From assembly GCF_000189635.1 (NCBI RefSeq), contig NW_002476302.1:186001-250000 (forward strand): a stretch of 64,000 nt of DNA, in the 5' to 3' direction. Positions 36,524-49,082 of this stretch are shown here, piece after piece. This DNA comes from Tetrahymena thermophila SB210 (taxonomy: Eukaryota > Ciliophora > Oligohymenophorea > Hymenostomatida > Tetrahymenidae). The first letter of the stretch is position 1. Each line of letters opens with the position of its first letter. The position numbers and the translations under genes are program-made. The notes beneath the pieces are model-generated. The model ran no database searches, was not told the origin of the DNA, and saw nothing but the letters and a program-made list of their open reading frames with translations.

Positions 36524-37676
36524 GTAAAACCTGATATAAAAAAAGTATATTTGTCAGAAGATATTATTTTTGATTATCTTCTTATTCAGTAACAAATACT
36601 AACCTCTATTTTTTATTAATTAATTTTAATTAAAAATTTAAATATTAAACATCAAAATCTTTAAAATTTTAGATTTTTTTAATAATCAGCAAAATCAAAA
36701 TGAAATTTTTAAATTAGTTATAAAAAAACTTTTGTTGATATTAATCGAAATTCATTGATTAATTTAATAATCATATCTAAACATATCTTAAGATGAAGAA
36801 AATACAATTAAAAATATATAATTTGTTAGAATTTTCTAAATTTATTTAGTGATTAATTATTTCTGCTAAATAAAATAAATAAGAGAGAATTTAATATAAT
36901 CTAAAAATAATATTTAGGAGCATTTAAAGAGCTTTTTAATAAAATTTTATAAACATTAATTTACACATATATATTAGAAGAAGAATAAAAACAATTAAAT
37001 TGCATTTAAATAGACTAAGAACTAAACAAACATTATTTTACTTTATTATTTTAACCTTTTAATTAAAAATTTAAATATTAAACATCAAAATAAGATTTTT
37101 TTTAATAATCAGCAAAATCAAAATGAAATTTTTAAATTCGTTGTAAAAAAATTTTTGTTCATATATATCGAAATTTATTCATTAATTTAATAATTATATA
37201 TAAACATATCTTAAGATGAAGAAAAAACAATTTAAAATATAAAATTTGTTTGAATTTTCTAAATTTATTTAGTGATTAAGAATTTCTGCTAAATAAAATA
37301 AATAAGAGAGAATTTAATATAATCTAAAAATAATATTTAGGAGCATTTAAAGAGCTTTTTAATAAAATTTTATAAACATGAATTTACACATATTAAAAGA
37401 AGAATAAAAACAATTAAATTGCATTTAAATAGACTAAGTATTAAATAAACATGATTTTACTTTATTATTTTAACCAATTAAAACTACCTCGTTAAATATA
37501 AATAAAATAAATTTATTGATTATTTTTTAATTTATTATTTATAATTTATGTAATAAATGAATGAATTAATCAATAAATTAATGAAAGGAATGAAATGCTA
37601 TTTTATAATTATTTGAAATTTACTTCTAAACTATTTTTTTTTCTATATATTTTTTTGTTAAATTAAATTAAAGTTT
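36524..37676. other. Intergenic region, 1.15 kb, mostly a tandem duplication
   Basis: Upstream of the anoctamin gene and downstream of the large Q/N-rich gene. About 850 bp is a two-copy repeat (36624-37475); the remainder is AT-rich with no gene. Confidence 0.75.
36624..37475. repeat. Two-copy tandem duplication, unit about 433 bp
   Basis: Units 36624-37056 and 37057-37475 align end to end. Shared landmarks include TTTTAATTAAAAATTTAAAT at each start, ATAATCAGCAAAATCAAAAT, CATATCTTAAGATGAAGAAA, AATTTCTGCTAAATAAAATA-type sequence, TTAGGAGCATTTAAAGAGCT, and TTACTTTATTATTTTAACC at each end. By eye they are about 90% identical, differing by substitutions and short indels. Non-coding. Confidence 0.9.
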
Positions 37677-40600
37677 TCATTAAATTTAAAACTTTTAACT
37701 GAGTTGTTTTATTTTTTGGTTAAGTAAAGTAGCTGTTTGCTACTGCATTAAGGGACCTGAATTTCCATTACCGTTACTTACTTAATAATGCTAATTATAA
37801 ATTTCATGCTATTAATTCAATTATTATTATTGAATTGGTCTATTTGGAGATGTGTTTAGTAATTTCGATTGTTAATTAGATTCTTATTAACTAATTGTAT
37901 TTACTGGATTTTGTTAGTTTTCACTGCCTTATTTAGAAATACTATTATGCTTCCAAGCACTTAAGTCAGCATAATGTCCTTAGTAGCTTCCCCTGCTTGA
38001 CTATATGAATTTTTAATTACTTCCTAAATGCTCATTAGATTTTTTTCTGTTTTTGCCATTATTTCTTTAAGTGTAAAACCCATTACCCAATTAAAATTCA
38101 TCTTATATTTTTTTAGCCTAGGCTAACTATGTCTATAATTAGAATTGCCCATTTATTTGCGAATTAAAATGATTTTTATTATCATCATTATTTTGAATTA
38201 TTTTTTTCTTTTGTTCCTTTATCCTATCAGGTGACAGAGTTACTCCGATTTAGTTCTTAATTTTTAATTAATCATTCTTAGATGTTTAGTTATAGGGAAT
38301 TTGCTAGTTATTATTTGAAGGAGGACTGCTAAGTATCTCCAAATTTAATTATTATTATTATTATTATTATTATTTGCTATTTTACTAAATTTAATTATTT
38401 ATATTTTAGCTATTTTAATTTAATAAATTTTTATAAGAATTCATTATCTAAATTTAGCTGTCTTCACTCTGATATGGAGCTTCAGTTTTAAATATTCGCT
38501 AATCTGATTACTTTTAAATATGGTTGATTAAAGAGCTGTTAGATAGCTGCTAGTTGATATTTTGTGGAGGCTTAATTAATGGCTAGCTTTATCTAGGACT
38601 ATTAACTTTTTTAATACTTTCAATCCTCTAATGATTAGCTTAATTGTTACTATTATAATTGCTATCAAGGTTGGCATATTGCTGATTTAGTGTTTGCAGT
38701 TACTATAAAACCTAAGAATTAGTTAAATGTTAATTTTATTGTTAAAACGCATTTAACGAAGGATTACTGCTTATTCCATTGACATTTGTCTATCCATTTA
38801 TTATTGATGGATTTAAAATAAGGTTATAATTCTAATTTTACAAATTTGTAGGATGATTGCTATTTTTACTGTTAAAATTGCTTGGATTCTAAGATTTTTA
38901 ATTATTTATTTTTTAACTTTAATTAGCATTAGCATTAGTTTGGGCAGTGTTGTTAGAGGTTAGATTATTTATATAATTTGAGCTCCCAATAATTGAATTA
39001 ATATTATTTACAGATGAATTTATTGATTGGTTACTAACCATACCATTTAAGCTAGTAGTAATTGCATTATTTTATATCCCATTGCTACCTTTCTGTCTCA
39101 TTTGCAATTACTTTTTCTTGCTATCTGCTGCATTTATTTACATTTACTATTGCTAGGATCCTATTGCTCCATAAACAGGAATGTTTCCATTTTAGTTATT
39201 TACTTTATAATCTTATACCTTTATTATACTTGAATTTCTAGCAGAGTTTAAAGTTTCTAGGTTGGCAGAAATCTGGTTTTAAGATCCAATCGAATCTTTC
39301 TACTTTACCCTTTATTTGCATAGACTTTTAATAAATTTTTAAGAAATATCATCACTCTGTATGCCTTTTATCTTAGTCTAAATTCTTGTTTGTCCGCTAT
39401 TTTATTATTTTTTAACATTTTATTTTTAATAATTTTAAATTGATTATTGAACTAAGCGAGGGGATTAATCACTCTCTACTGTGTATTAAGCTGCTTGTGA
39501 AGAATTCTGGAAAAACTAAGGATTCTATAAATTTTATTATGGAGATTAATTATTCCTATTCTATTAATTTGCTAAGCTACTTTTTTAATTTTGTTACATA
39601 TTAACTTAAGCAGCATTGTCTTTTATTTATTCTGTTTCCCCATTTTTTAAAGCATTTTTGTAAAATTTATTTATTGTGTTAGTCAAAGCATTAGTTAAAA
39701 TCTTTTATGAAAGTGTTTTGTTTGAGCTCTTTTAATTTGGATGTGAGGGGCTATTACCATGATGAGATACTAATTAAGAATTACCATTAATTCCGAAATG
39801 GCTTTGTTAAACTTAAGGGACACTTCCATGATGAGATGGAATGTGAGCTCCAGAATTATTATTAGTGTTAGAAGCAGCTGCTAGATTTTATTTTATTTGC
39901 TGTAAAAGTTAAAGTTGTAAATTACAAGAAGAATTTTCTTGTTGTTAAGTCTAAGGAAGAATCTGATTTTAGCTTATTGAGTTACAATTTGTAGTTATAT
40001 TATTCATGCTATTATTAGGATTTATTTGAGTGTAATTTGTTTGCTCATCTCCTCTTTAGTAATAATTGCTGTGTACTACATTGTTTGTATTTTATTTTTG
40101 ATACAAATGAGAGTTTTATCCATTAAGCTTGTTGTTAGAGCTTCTTTTGTACTGAGCTTTTTTCTATGAGATTTTAGAAATAACTCCGTGACTGTTAAGA
40201 GAAGGAGATTTGCTTTATTTTAAACGAGGGTTTTAGGTATCACGATCTGTGCATATCCTACTTGGACTATTCATAGAAGATTTTTACTCTCCAGCACTAA
40301 TAATTTTATTCCTCAAATTAGAAATGTTTGATATTCTTGTTGTTATATTATTAGAAGATTTTGTATTTATGGAATCTTTAATGAGTTAGTTTATTACAGA
40401 GTTATTCACTTATTAAGAATGATCTAACGTTGTTGTTAGCTAATGAGCTTAACTACTTGATGTCTTTCCTTATAATTAGTTTTTGTAAGGATTTTGAGCT
40501 GGACTCACAGAAACCCTTCCAGATAAAACCTCAAATGAAGTTTGATCTCTCACCTTACTAGAATTATTATGTTTTTTTAGAGAACTGTTATTGTTGTTGT

Positions 40601-43600
40601 TATTATTATTGAGATGGTTTTAACTAACACTGTTTTTTTTATCACCAACTTGAGTTTTAGCTATTAAGCTATTAATGTGAGACAATTTTTTGCTCAATTC
40701 AGGACTTTGTTCAGAATGAATATATTTTAAGCTAGGATCTTCTTTTGAATTAAAATTTTTCTTTTTAAAATTTCTAGGTGTATAACCAATAGGCGATATA
40801 TCGTTTGATAAAGGTTTATTTGCATATACTTCACTTTGTTTACTATTTTTCTTTTTTGTGCTGTTATTTCTGCTTTAACTACTGTTAGTAATTTTTTAGA
40901 TGAAATTTTCTTAATTATGACTTTAATTTATTTAAGTTTATTTATTTTCTAAGCTCGCAAGTCTATTTGAGAGTTTTAGCTTTTCAAAGATGGATCCTAA
41001 GTTAATTTCTGTGAAATTTCTTTCTGTAAGCAACTTTCTACTACTATTTTAGACAGGCTTTCCACTGTTATATTATTTTGCTTTTCCCTCATTAAATTCA
41101 TTTGTATAAGCATGGTTAACTTTACTCGGTTTTAGCTATTTTTAGTTGCTGGAAGATATTTCTTTTTTATCCTTAAAAAAATAATAATATAAAAATTCGT
41201 TTTAGTTATGTAAAATGGATATTACTTTTATATCTGGAGACAAAGATGTGTAAAAAGGATGTTATGAATTTTATGTTGATAAAGTTGCTTGTTAATTTCT
41301 TCCCATATTAAGAAAGTCATGCTGCTTTTTAATCTGAGAAAGAATATACTGCTGAACTTACTAAACAGATTTTTGCTAGCTGTTTTACTTTTTATTCGAA
41401 TCATTTTGTTTAATCCTTTGAGGATCAGTTTTGTTATAATCTTCTATTGATTAACCTAGTAATTGTGTTTGTTAAAAAGGAAAAGTATTTGATTATAAAT
41501 CCTATATATTTAGTGGAAGTTATGAATTAGAATTTCTGTAAATTTCATTTTAATAGTGTGGATTATTTAGCAACATAAACCCATCTCTAAATGTGGGCTA
41601 AATACTTGGTTCTGAGCTCCTTCCTTCTGTATTTATCGAATTCACGTAAACCACATTACTTCCTAAATGAAGCTCTTGCAAATTTAACTTATCAAATTAT
41701 TTTTAAGTACTTTGAAGCTATGGGTTTGCTGGCAAATTTTACCAATTTGTTCCAATTATATAATTATTTGTATTAAATGCATTTAGTTGGCTGGGTTAAG
41801 TGGCGCTGCTTTGAGATATTAAAGTGCTAATTCTCTTGGACGGATCATAATTATTATTAGAATTTTTATTTAAGTATTAATCCCTTATATTAATATTCTA
41901 TGTTAATGCTTCTTAATCTATATCTAACAAATTATGATAATTTTATATTCCTTGCATTTACATTTATTCTATGATCTAATTTATATTTTAAATATTACTT
42001 TTCTATAGTTTAATCTATTACGTATTTTATATTTCCTATTTTTCAAATTAAACACTCTTATCATCTCCTACAATAAGTTCTAGAAGTCTGGGATTTTACT
42101 CGTTTTCCCCTTAAAACTCATTTTAATCATCATGCTTTTTATCTTTTTGCAGATTTGAATTGAAATCAGTAATTTAAACCTATCTTTCTTCATCCTCTTA
42201 ATTAAATATTTTATTTTAATTTTATGAATTTGATTCTTAGCTGAGTCTAATACTTTTATATTTTTATTAAGATTCCTAAACTATTTTATTTTTTGATTAA
42301 GCATTTTCGATATTCATTTTTGAGTTGCTAAATGATGGGTAATATATGTCATGAGTTGATGTCTCGAAGCTCATTTGCATAATAAAATTTCTATAATTAT
42401 CATATTCTTGGTAATTCTAAGAATTAGACTATTCTTCTGATTGATTTGATTAGTTTTAGGAGAGTCCCATAGACTAAGAAAGATGACTATAAAGCACTTT
42501 TGAAGGCAGATTGGTTTTCTTTTTGCTTCCTTTGCTATTAGCTCCTGCTTAATTAGAATCATTATTTTTCTCTGAGGAATAACCTTCGCTATCACTAGAA
42601 TCATCCTTATTATAAATATTGTTATTTACATTATAACCAATTCCATTATTCACATTTTTAGCTACTTGACGCATGAATAACCTTGCTTGCTTAACATTTC
42701 TCTTTTAAATTACCTTGTATTAATTCGTAACTATCAAATTAGGCCTTGTCTATTTGTATGAGTTTGTAAAAAAATTAGTTAAAACAGCAAGTCTCGGAGG
42801 CACTTCTTCTACTCGATAGTATCTTTTTAAATACTCGTTTTCATCGTAGAAGTAAGTATAATCCTTTAAAGTAATTACATGAGGTAAAGCATAATTTGCT
42901 AAAATCTCATTTATAGGTTTAGCAAAATAAAAATTAAATGCTTCAAAATACCTAATATGTAAATTTTCTCTTAAAAACTTTATCCTAGAAATATTCCAAT
43001 CGCAAAACTAACAAATTTATTTAGTTATTTGCTCTATTTATTAAATCTATTTTTTATTGTTTGTTCTGTTGTTCTAAACTGTTTTTAATATTGCACCTTA
43101 AGGTATTTCGGATTCTTCATAATTTTGCTTTTAAAATTTTTAAGGAGCTTAAGAAATTTTCTAATTCATTTTATGCTTAATGTCATCAAAGTTTTAGTGT
43201 GGTAAGTTTTCTTAGTTCTTTTTATTTACAAATATTTATTCTGTTTATTTAAATTGTTATTTTTACTGCTACAATCCACTATCTATCATTTACTTTTCCT
43301 CTTCTTCTAAATATTTTATGTTTTCCTCTTAAAAATCTTCTTCTTATCCCTAAGTCATTTGTCTTTTATAAATATAATCTAATATTCCTTCACTCTCTTA
43401 ATTTGAATCTTAACTCTCATAATCTACATTATTTCCATAGCTTTCGTACATTTCATGATTTCCATAATGGTCTTTATTCAAATTATGCGATACTAATTAC
43501 TCTTTATCTTCTTCTTCATCATCTTCATCGCCTTCTGTCTAGTAATTGTATTCTTAATATAATTCAAATTATTAATTAGAATTGCGAATAACGTAATAAA

Positions 43601-43732
43601 TTGATTAGCTAAATAGATAGCCTGAATGCATAATATTTTAACTTGTTGAAATATAAATTAAGTGCTAATAAGCTTACGCTTTTTTGCTTTATTGTACTCT
43701 TCAGTGTATGAATCATAGCTAGAGACTTTCAT
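37677..43732 (-). CDS. Giant Gln/Asn-rich protein with one conserved N-terminal block
   Basis: Two exons, 43732-43678 and 43552-37677 (125-bp intron 43553-43677), give 1,976 residues with TGA at 37679-37677. The second exon reads for 5.9 kb without TGA, strong support for a real frame. Residues around 230-350 form a normal-complexity segment: ICQFCDWNISRIKFLRENLH, RYFEAFNFYFAKPINEILAN, YALPHVITLKDYTYFYDENE and RYYRVEEVPPRLAVLTNFFT. I recall similar KRYY-type segments in ciliate hypothetical proteins but cannot name the family. The rest is Gln/Asn/Ser low-complexity, with acidic stretches before the block. It resembles prion-like scaffold or transcription-coregulator proteins; function unknown. 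Confidence 0.85.
38349..38373 (-). repeat. TAA microsatellite encoding polyglutamine
   Basis: Eight consecutive TAA codons on the minus strand encode Gln8 within the giant Q/N-rich protein. The same DNA would be eight stop codons in the standard code. Confidence 0.9.
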
Positions 43733-44985
43733 TTTGTTAGTAGAATTGCTATTGTGTAAGCAGGTCAATCTATCTAAAATTCAATACTCCTACACGTTTA
43801 TTTTGGAACCTAATTTTGTTTCTCTTTATTATTTAAATGAGTAATCAATATCTCTTCAATCAAATGTAATGAGCACTCAAGTGCGCTTTTATTTTTGCAA
43901 AAATTTCAGGAACAATTGTTCTAATTTCAACTTTAACTCTCCTTTAATAAAATAAATAAATAAATCAATCAATGAATCAATAAATTATAAGACCTAAATC
44001 GAAAACTATTTATTTTAATAAAAATTTATAAAAATTAAATTTTCAGTTTAAATTTATTATTTTCTTATTTATCTTAACAAAGTTAGTAATACTAAAGTTT
44101 TAATCGCTAAATAAGCTAATCAATCAATCAAAAACTAATATCTAATCAATTATTCAAGAAAGATAGACTCAAATAATATTCAAAAAATAGCTATAAAATT
44201 TTTATTTTTCCAAATAAACAACAAAAAACATTAAATTAATTAATTGCAATCAAATTAGTATGCTTTTTTAAATAGATTTAACTAAGATTTTATAATTTTT
44301 AAATTTTGCAAACAAAAATCTTAAATGTGTGTTTTTTTTTATACAAACATATATATTCACAAGATACAAATTTAAAAAAATATTGACTGATTTCTTTTAG
44401 TTATATCATTTTTTTGATTAATCTATATTTAGTAATTCATAAGTGAAAAGTGCATTAAGATTTAAAAAATTTTATTAAAGAATAAAATAGTAGTTTGAAA
44501 GGAAAAGTTTTATAAACAGATTTTATATGCACATGTAAACAATTAATACTTAAATTATAGGTTATGAGTAAACATTTATTTATTTTTATATATTTTATAT
44601 ATATTATTTATATATTTATATTAATTTATTGATATTTTTATAATTAATTATATTTAAATTACTTATTTTAAGCTTTATTTATTTATTTAGTTTATTTATC
44701 ATTTATTTATTTAGATTTTTCATTATTTTTTATAATTATGTTAACTAATAGAATTCAGTTATCTTTTACTGCTTTTGATATAAATAGATTTATTACTTTA
44801 CATTTCATTACTTTCTTCAATAATTTTGCAAATATTCTAATCTTCTTTTTGTTAAACGAGTTACTCTTTAGTTTTTACAGGTATTCGAGCAGCAAGCTTT
44901 TTTTATATTTTAATAAAATTTATATTTAACTTTTTTAATTTTTTGCATTAACATTAATCTATATTTTAAACTAAATTATACTATT
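43733..44985. other. Intergenic spacer, 1.25 kb
   Basis: AT-rich DNA between two minus-strand genes, with AAAT/CAAT repeats near 43950-43985 and TTTA runs near 44660-44715. The plus-strand frame at 44738-44929 has hydrophobic AT-driven composition and is not considered a gene. Confidence 0.65.
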
Positions 44986-47245
44986 TCAATTAAGAGGGGT
45001 TTTTATTAATTTTATTTTTTCTAAAATTGTTAAATTTTGATGATAAAAATTTTATTTTTTTTAAAGTTTATTTTCAAAGTTTATGAATGCCTTCTCTTAA
45101 ATTTATTAAAAATAAAATTTACCTTCAATTTAATTCATGAAATTCTAATCGTCATTTTCCATTTTTTCTTTTATTTCATTTAAAGTCATTTTAGTGTTTT
45201 TAATTAAGGAAAGGAAATCATTATGAGAATAATTTTCATTATATTTTGAGCGAATCAAGTTAATAACTTCTGTATCTGATGATATTTAAATTGATTATTA
45301 AGTTAATTTAAAGATTGAGTAATTTAATTTTACATATTCCATTATCCTCTGCACTATGAACTTTATTTGATAAAATAGCTTGGAACTTAGATTTATTTAA
45401 TTATTACCACTATTATAAATCTATTAATTTTGAATAATTAATTAGTTAATAAAATTTTTTTTAAAAAAAAATAAATTTATTACTAACCATAGAATATTCT
45501 GGAATAACAGCTTAATACTCTACACCAACTTCAGTCTTATTTTATCTATCTTCAGTATTTCTAAATACTTGCTCCCAGTATCTTTTATCTTGCTAGTCAT
45601 TTCTAATATAATTTGTATAATTTAGCATAAATTTAATAAATAAAAGTTAATATTTTTAGTTTTATCAATCCAGTAAGACTTTTTTTTATCAGGATTAAAA
45701 ACAAAGACAATTTGCTTAAATTAATTATTAATTTATCAATTAATGATAATTACTTTTATTTGGTCTAGTAACAGGCTTTGCAGAGTTGTGATTATCCTTC
45801 ACTTGTTTTTCTCATCTATTATTAATGTTAAACATTTTTAATGCTTAAATCTCTGTATGTTTCAATGAATTAATTATTTACATTGCTAAATTCAATCTAT
45901 TTATCACACTTTCTACAATATAAATATTTTGAATTGATAAACTTTTTATTTTTATCTTCTTATTAAGAGCTGTTTGTTTGAGAAGGAGATTGAACAGCAT
46001 CAATGTATTTTTAATTTTGGTTATTTTTATAATTCTAAGAGGTATGAGCTGCTTTTGATGAAGATGATGAAACTGAATTATTACTATTTTAATTATGTAG
46101 CACCTAGCTAAAATTTTAAGATTATAGTCTATAATCATTAAATTTATTGTTTTTTTACGCATTCTAATTAGAATGTTTACTACTAGTATTACTAAAAGAG
46201 TTGTTTTAAGTAAAGCTAGAAGCACATTTTGTTTGTTTCAAATGGTCTTTTAATTTTAATTTTTCTAATTTGGATGAATAAGCATTTTAATTTAAGGATT
46301 GTAATTCAAAATGATTTCTTTTAATTTAAGTAGCTCTAAATTAATCATTTATGTGGAGTTTATGAGGATTTTATACTTTAAGAATAGTTAAATCTTCAGC
46401 AAAATCGCATACTGGAATTTATTTTATATTTTTTTGTGAGGTTTAAAACATTTTTTAGTACTGAGTGCATTAACCCATATTTTTGACATTATTAATATTT
46501 GAACTAGATGTTTTACTATTATTTTAGTAACAGTATAATTCTTTAGGTTAAGATAACTTGAATTCTTGGTCTTCATCTTCCTCGTCACTCAAAATAATTA
46601 GTTATTTTTAGGGAATAGCTGTTGCTTTCTTTTCACTGATTTAGCTGCTGTTTTGAGAGATGGCTTAGGTAGTAGCTTTGCTGACTTTAAATTTATTTTA
46701 TAAAAAATAAACATTAAGCAAATCAAATAATTGAAAAATTTCATTAAAAATTTATTTATTTTATAGATGAAATTTAAACTATTTTAATTAAAAAGCAAAA
46801 AATATTAATTTAAAACATTTTTTTTTAATTTAATAAATAAATAAATTTTTGTCTACTATTGCTGATATTCGAAATAAGTACTGTATCGCTCTTGTCCGAT
46901 TGGTCTAAAGAAGTAATTTTTTACATAATATTTGTGTTACCAGCTGCTTAAGCTCCATAGACTCTTTCAGAAGTCTGTTTCTAAACATATTGTTGTTGTT
47001 AGTTGTTTGGTTTTTCTTGGTTTTTTTGTTTTTATTATTCTATTTAAGGTTTTTCTATCACTTCAACTGAAGAGGAGTCATTTTCAATGTTGTTTTGCTG
47101 CATATTTATATTTTACGAGACCTGATCGTTTTCATCATCATCTATAATAATTACACCGTTTTGAGTGGCTTTTTTAGGTTCTAGCCCTTGTTTTTTTAAA
47201 ACATCTTTGTTAGCCTTTTTTGTCTTACAAAGTTGGTCGTCATAA
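44986..47245 (-). CDS. ELM2-domain chromatin-associated protein (5' end unresolved)
   Basis: Likely nuclear corepressor-type protein. Exons read on the minus strand: 47245-46857, 46684-45754, 45602-45484, 45420-45334, 45275-44986; introns 46685-46856, 45603-45753, 45421-45483 and 45276-45333. No in-frame ATG was found before the first exon start, so an upstream exon is probably missing. The diagnostic stretch is RYWEQVFRNTEDR followed by EVGVEYQAVIPEYS, matching the CoREST/MTA ELM2 core (VGPQYQAVVPDF type). Next is YTEVINLIRSKYNENYSHND, resembling the helical end of ELM2. No SANT domain follows before the TGA at 44988-44986. N-terminal to ELM2 are two CxxC pairs (YCRKCDKQ and LCKACYQ), perhaps one zinc site. 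Further N-terminal are two acidic hydrophobic motifs like SUMO-interaction motifs. Confidence 0.72.
46569..46602 (-). other. SUMO-interaction-like motif in ELM2 protein
   Basis: Encodes LIILSDEEDED, a hydrophobic core followed by Ser/acidic residues, matching the SIM pattern. A second one (VIIIDDDEND) lies at about 47126-47157. Confidence 0.5.
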
Positions 47246-48090
47246 CTATTAAGTTTAAGAGAAAATAAAAAGTAATTTAATAATTTAAGCCTAGTTTAGG
47301 GAGGAATTGTATTTGAATTTTAAGAGGAATAAAATCAATAAATTAACCCTTTATACTCTACTTGTGATTTAATAATTTTTAGAGCTTTTTTTCCTTTAGA
47401 AATTTGGATAATAAACTGAATAAAAAAGCTCAGAAAATTATTATAATTAAAATAATATACTAAAGGAAAAAAAATAATTTTACTCAAATTGAGTGAAGAT
47501 TTTGTCGGAAAAGACAGCTAGCTTCAAAGAAGAAAAAATGGTTGTTAAAAACAAATTAAATTCATAAAATCAAGCAAAATTGAATATAATTTTTTGAGAT
47601 TTTCAAAAAAAAAGAAGAGTTTGTAGAAATTTAAATTACCCACCCTATCGTATTATTGATTTTTTTATACAAATTTATTCAATTTTTCCTTAAGCAGTAA
47701 AAAGAAGATCATTATAACTATTTTACCTCTTCTTTTTTTTCTTCTTTGATTAACTCTAAAAGAAACAGTAAAAAGAAAAAAGCAAAAAAGAAGAAAGGAA
47801 CGAAGATTAATAGAAAGAAAAATTGATCATTGATTAAAGAAAATCTGAATAAATAAATAAATAAATAATTAATCAAATGAAAAAATCAAATGTCATAATA
47901 TCTTCTTTTTCTTTAACTTTTTAATTAAATTAGAGGGGTACCCTTATGTTTGTGTTATAATTTAAGAAAAGCTTGCATTAGAAGAAAGCTTTATCTAAGA
48001 CAAAATAATCATTTTAATAAAGCTCAATACAGAAAACTTCATTAAAATGATTACATTTTAACAAAAAATTCTTTATTTCACTTATTTAAA
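47246..48090. other. Intergenic spacer, possibly holding the missing first exon of the ELM2 gene
   Basis: AT-rich stretch with A/G-rich and T/C-rich tracts near 47715-47820. Splice-like acceptors lie just upstream of 47245 on the minus strand, but no convincing start exon could be fixed. Confidence 0.5.
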
Positions 48091-49082
48091 TCAATTTAAA
48101 TACCTTGCATTCTTTTGCTTGATGTTTCCAAGTAAAGGCTGCATTCCTTACCCATTTTATTAATTGTCTATTCTTCTATCCTTTCCTATGTTATTCTATT
48201 GTAAGTACAAGTCTTTTGAGTTTTTAGCGACTAAATACTTGTAAGACATTTATTGATAGTTGAAATACGGATTCACAATAGGATTAGAGCTATTTTAAAA
48301 AAATATTTTAAAAATATTGTTAGTTATGTGCGTGCATGCATTTAGTAAACACTATTAAATAAAGTCTTATTTATTTGAAAGTGCATAATTTATTCAAAAT
48401 AAAAAATTATCTCAGGGTTGTTGGGGAATTTTAGTTTAAAGGTATCAGTATAATCTCACAGCAATGCTTGGTCAATAAAAGACATTAATAAAAATACTAA
48501 TTAAATTATTTTTAGGCAAAAAAAAATCATATTTTAATTGTTTAAGTAAGGCACAATCAAAAATATATTTTATTTCTATGTAAACTAAAAAAACACTAGC
48601 TGATTGTTTTACTGTAATTTTAAAATCTTTAAAACAAACAAAAAAAAGTAAATAATTTCTTTCAGACAGCTTTGATTAAAGGAAGCATTGTCGAATACTC
48701 ATATCAGAGGAAAATTTCCTCCATCAATATTCGAAAAATCATTAATTTAATATTTCTCATTTTTATTAAATAAAATTAATAAATTGTCTCATTTTTCATA
48801 GTAAAAAAATTTTTTGCCAGATTTAAATCCATCTTTCTGGCTGGCATCGAAAGGACATTACTACCTAATTTAACTCATTATTTAAATTTCAATTAAATTG
48901 CATTAATTAGCTGTAATTTTTTATATTTTCTATTATAGCTTGAAAGATGAAACTGATAAATCAAAGTGAAAAAAAAATAGAAAAATAAAATCATATTAAA
49001 TTAAAATTTTAAATTACAGAGAACTATTATGAGATGTCACATAGTAGTAGTAAGGGTTATTGTAGCTAGGAAAACCTGACAT
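48091..49082 (-). CDS. Small tentative gene, tyrosine/asparagine-rich protein
   Basis: Two minus-strand exons with coding-like codon choice join in phase: 49082-49018 (MSGFPSYNNPYYYYVTSHNS) and 48289-48091 (NPIVNPYFNYQQMSYKYLVA through GQGMQPLLGNIKQKNARYLN and TGA at 48093-48091). Joined directly they give 87 residues, but the 728-bp intron is long for this genome. Extra exons may lie between; a candidate at about 48855-48790 reads CPFDASQKDGFKSGKKFFYY but runs into TGA. GC content is visibly higher than the surrounding spacer. No homologue recognised. The model is provisional. Confidence 0.45.
48691..48734. other. Nested inverted repeat
   Basis: Outer arms TCGAATA (48691-48697) and TATTCGA (48728-48734) enclose an inner palindrome GAGGAAA-A-TTTCCTC (48707-48721). 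It lies within the presumed intron of the small tentative gene. Confidence 0.7.

Noticed and set aside
44738-44929. 63-residue hydrophobic plus-strand frame
   Set aside because: Composition is Phe/Leu/Ile/Asn as expected of AT-rich chance frames and it has no flanking gene structure.
45878-46225. 115-residue minus-strand frame
   Set aside because: Out of frame with the ELM2 gene exon that covers the same bases; the exon frame joins its neighbours in phase and carries the CxxC motif.
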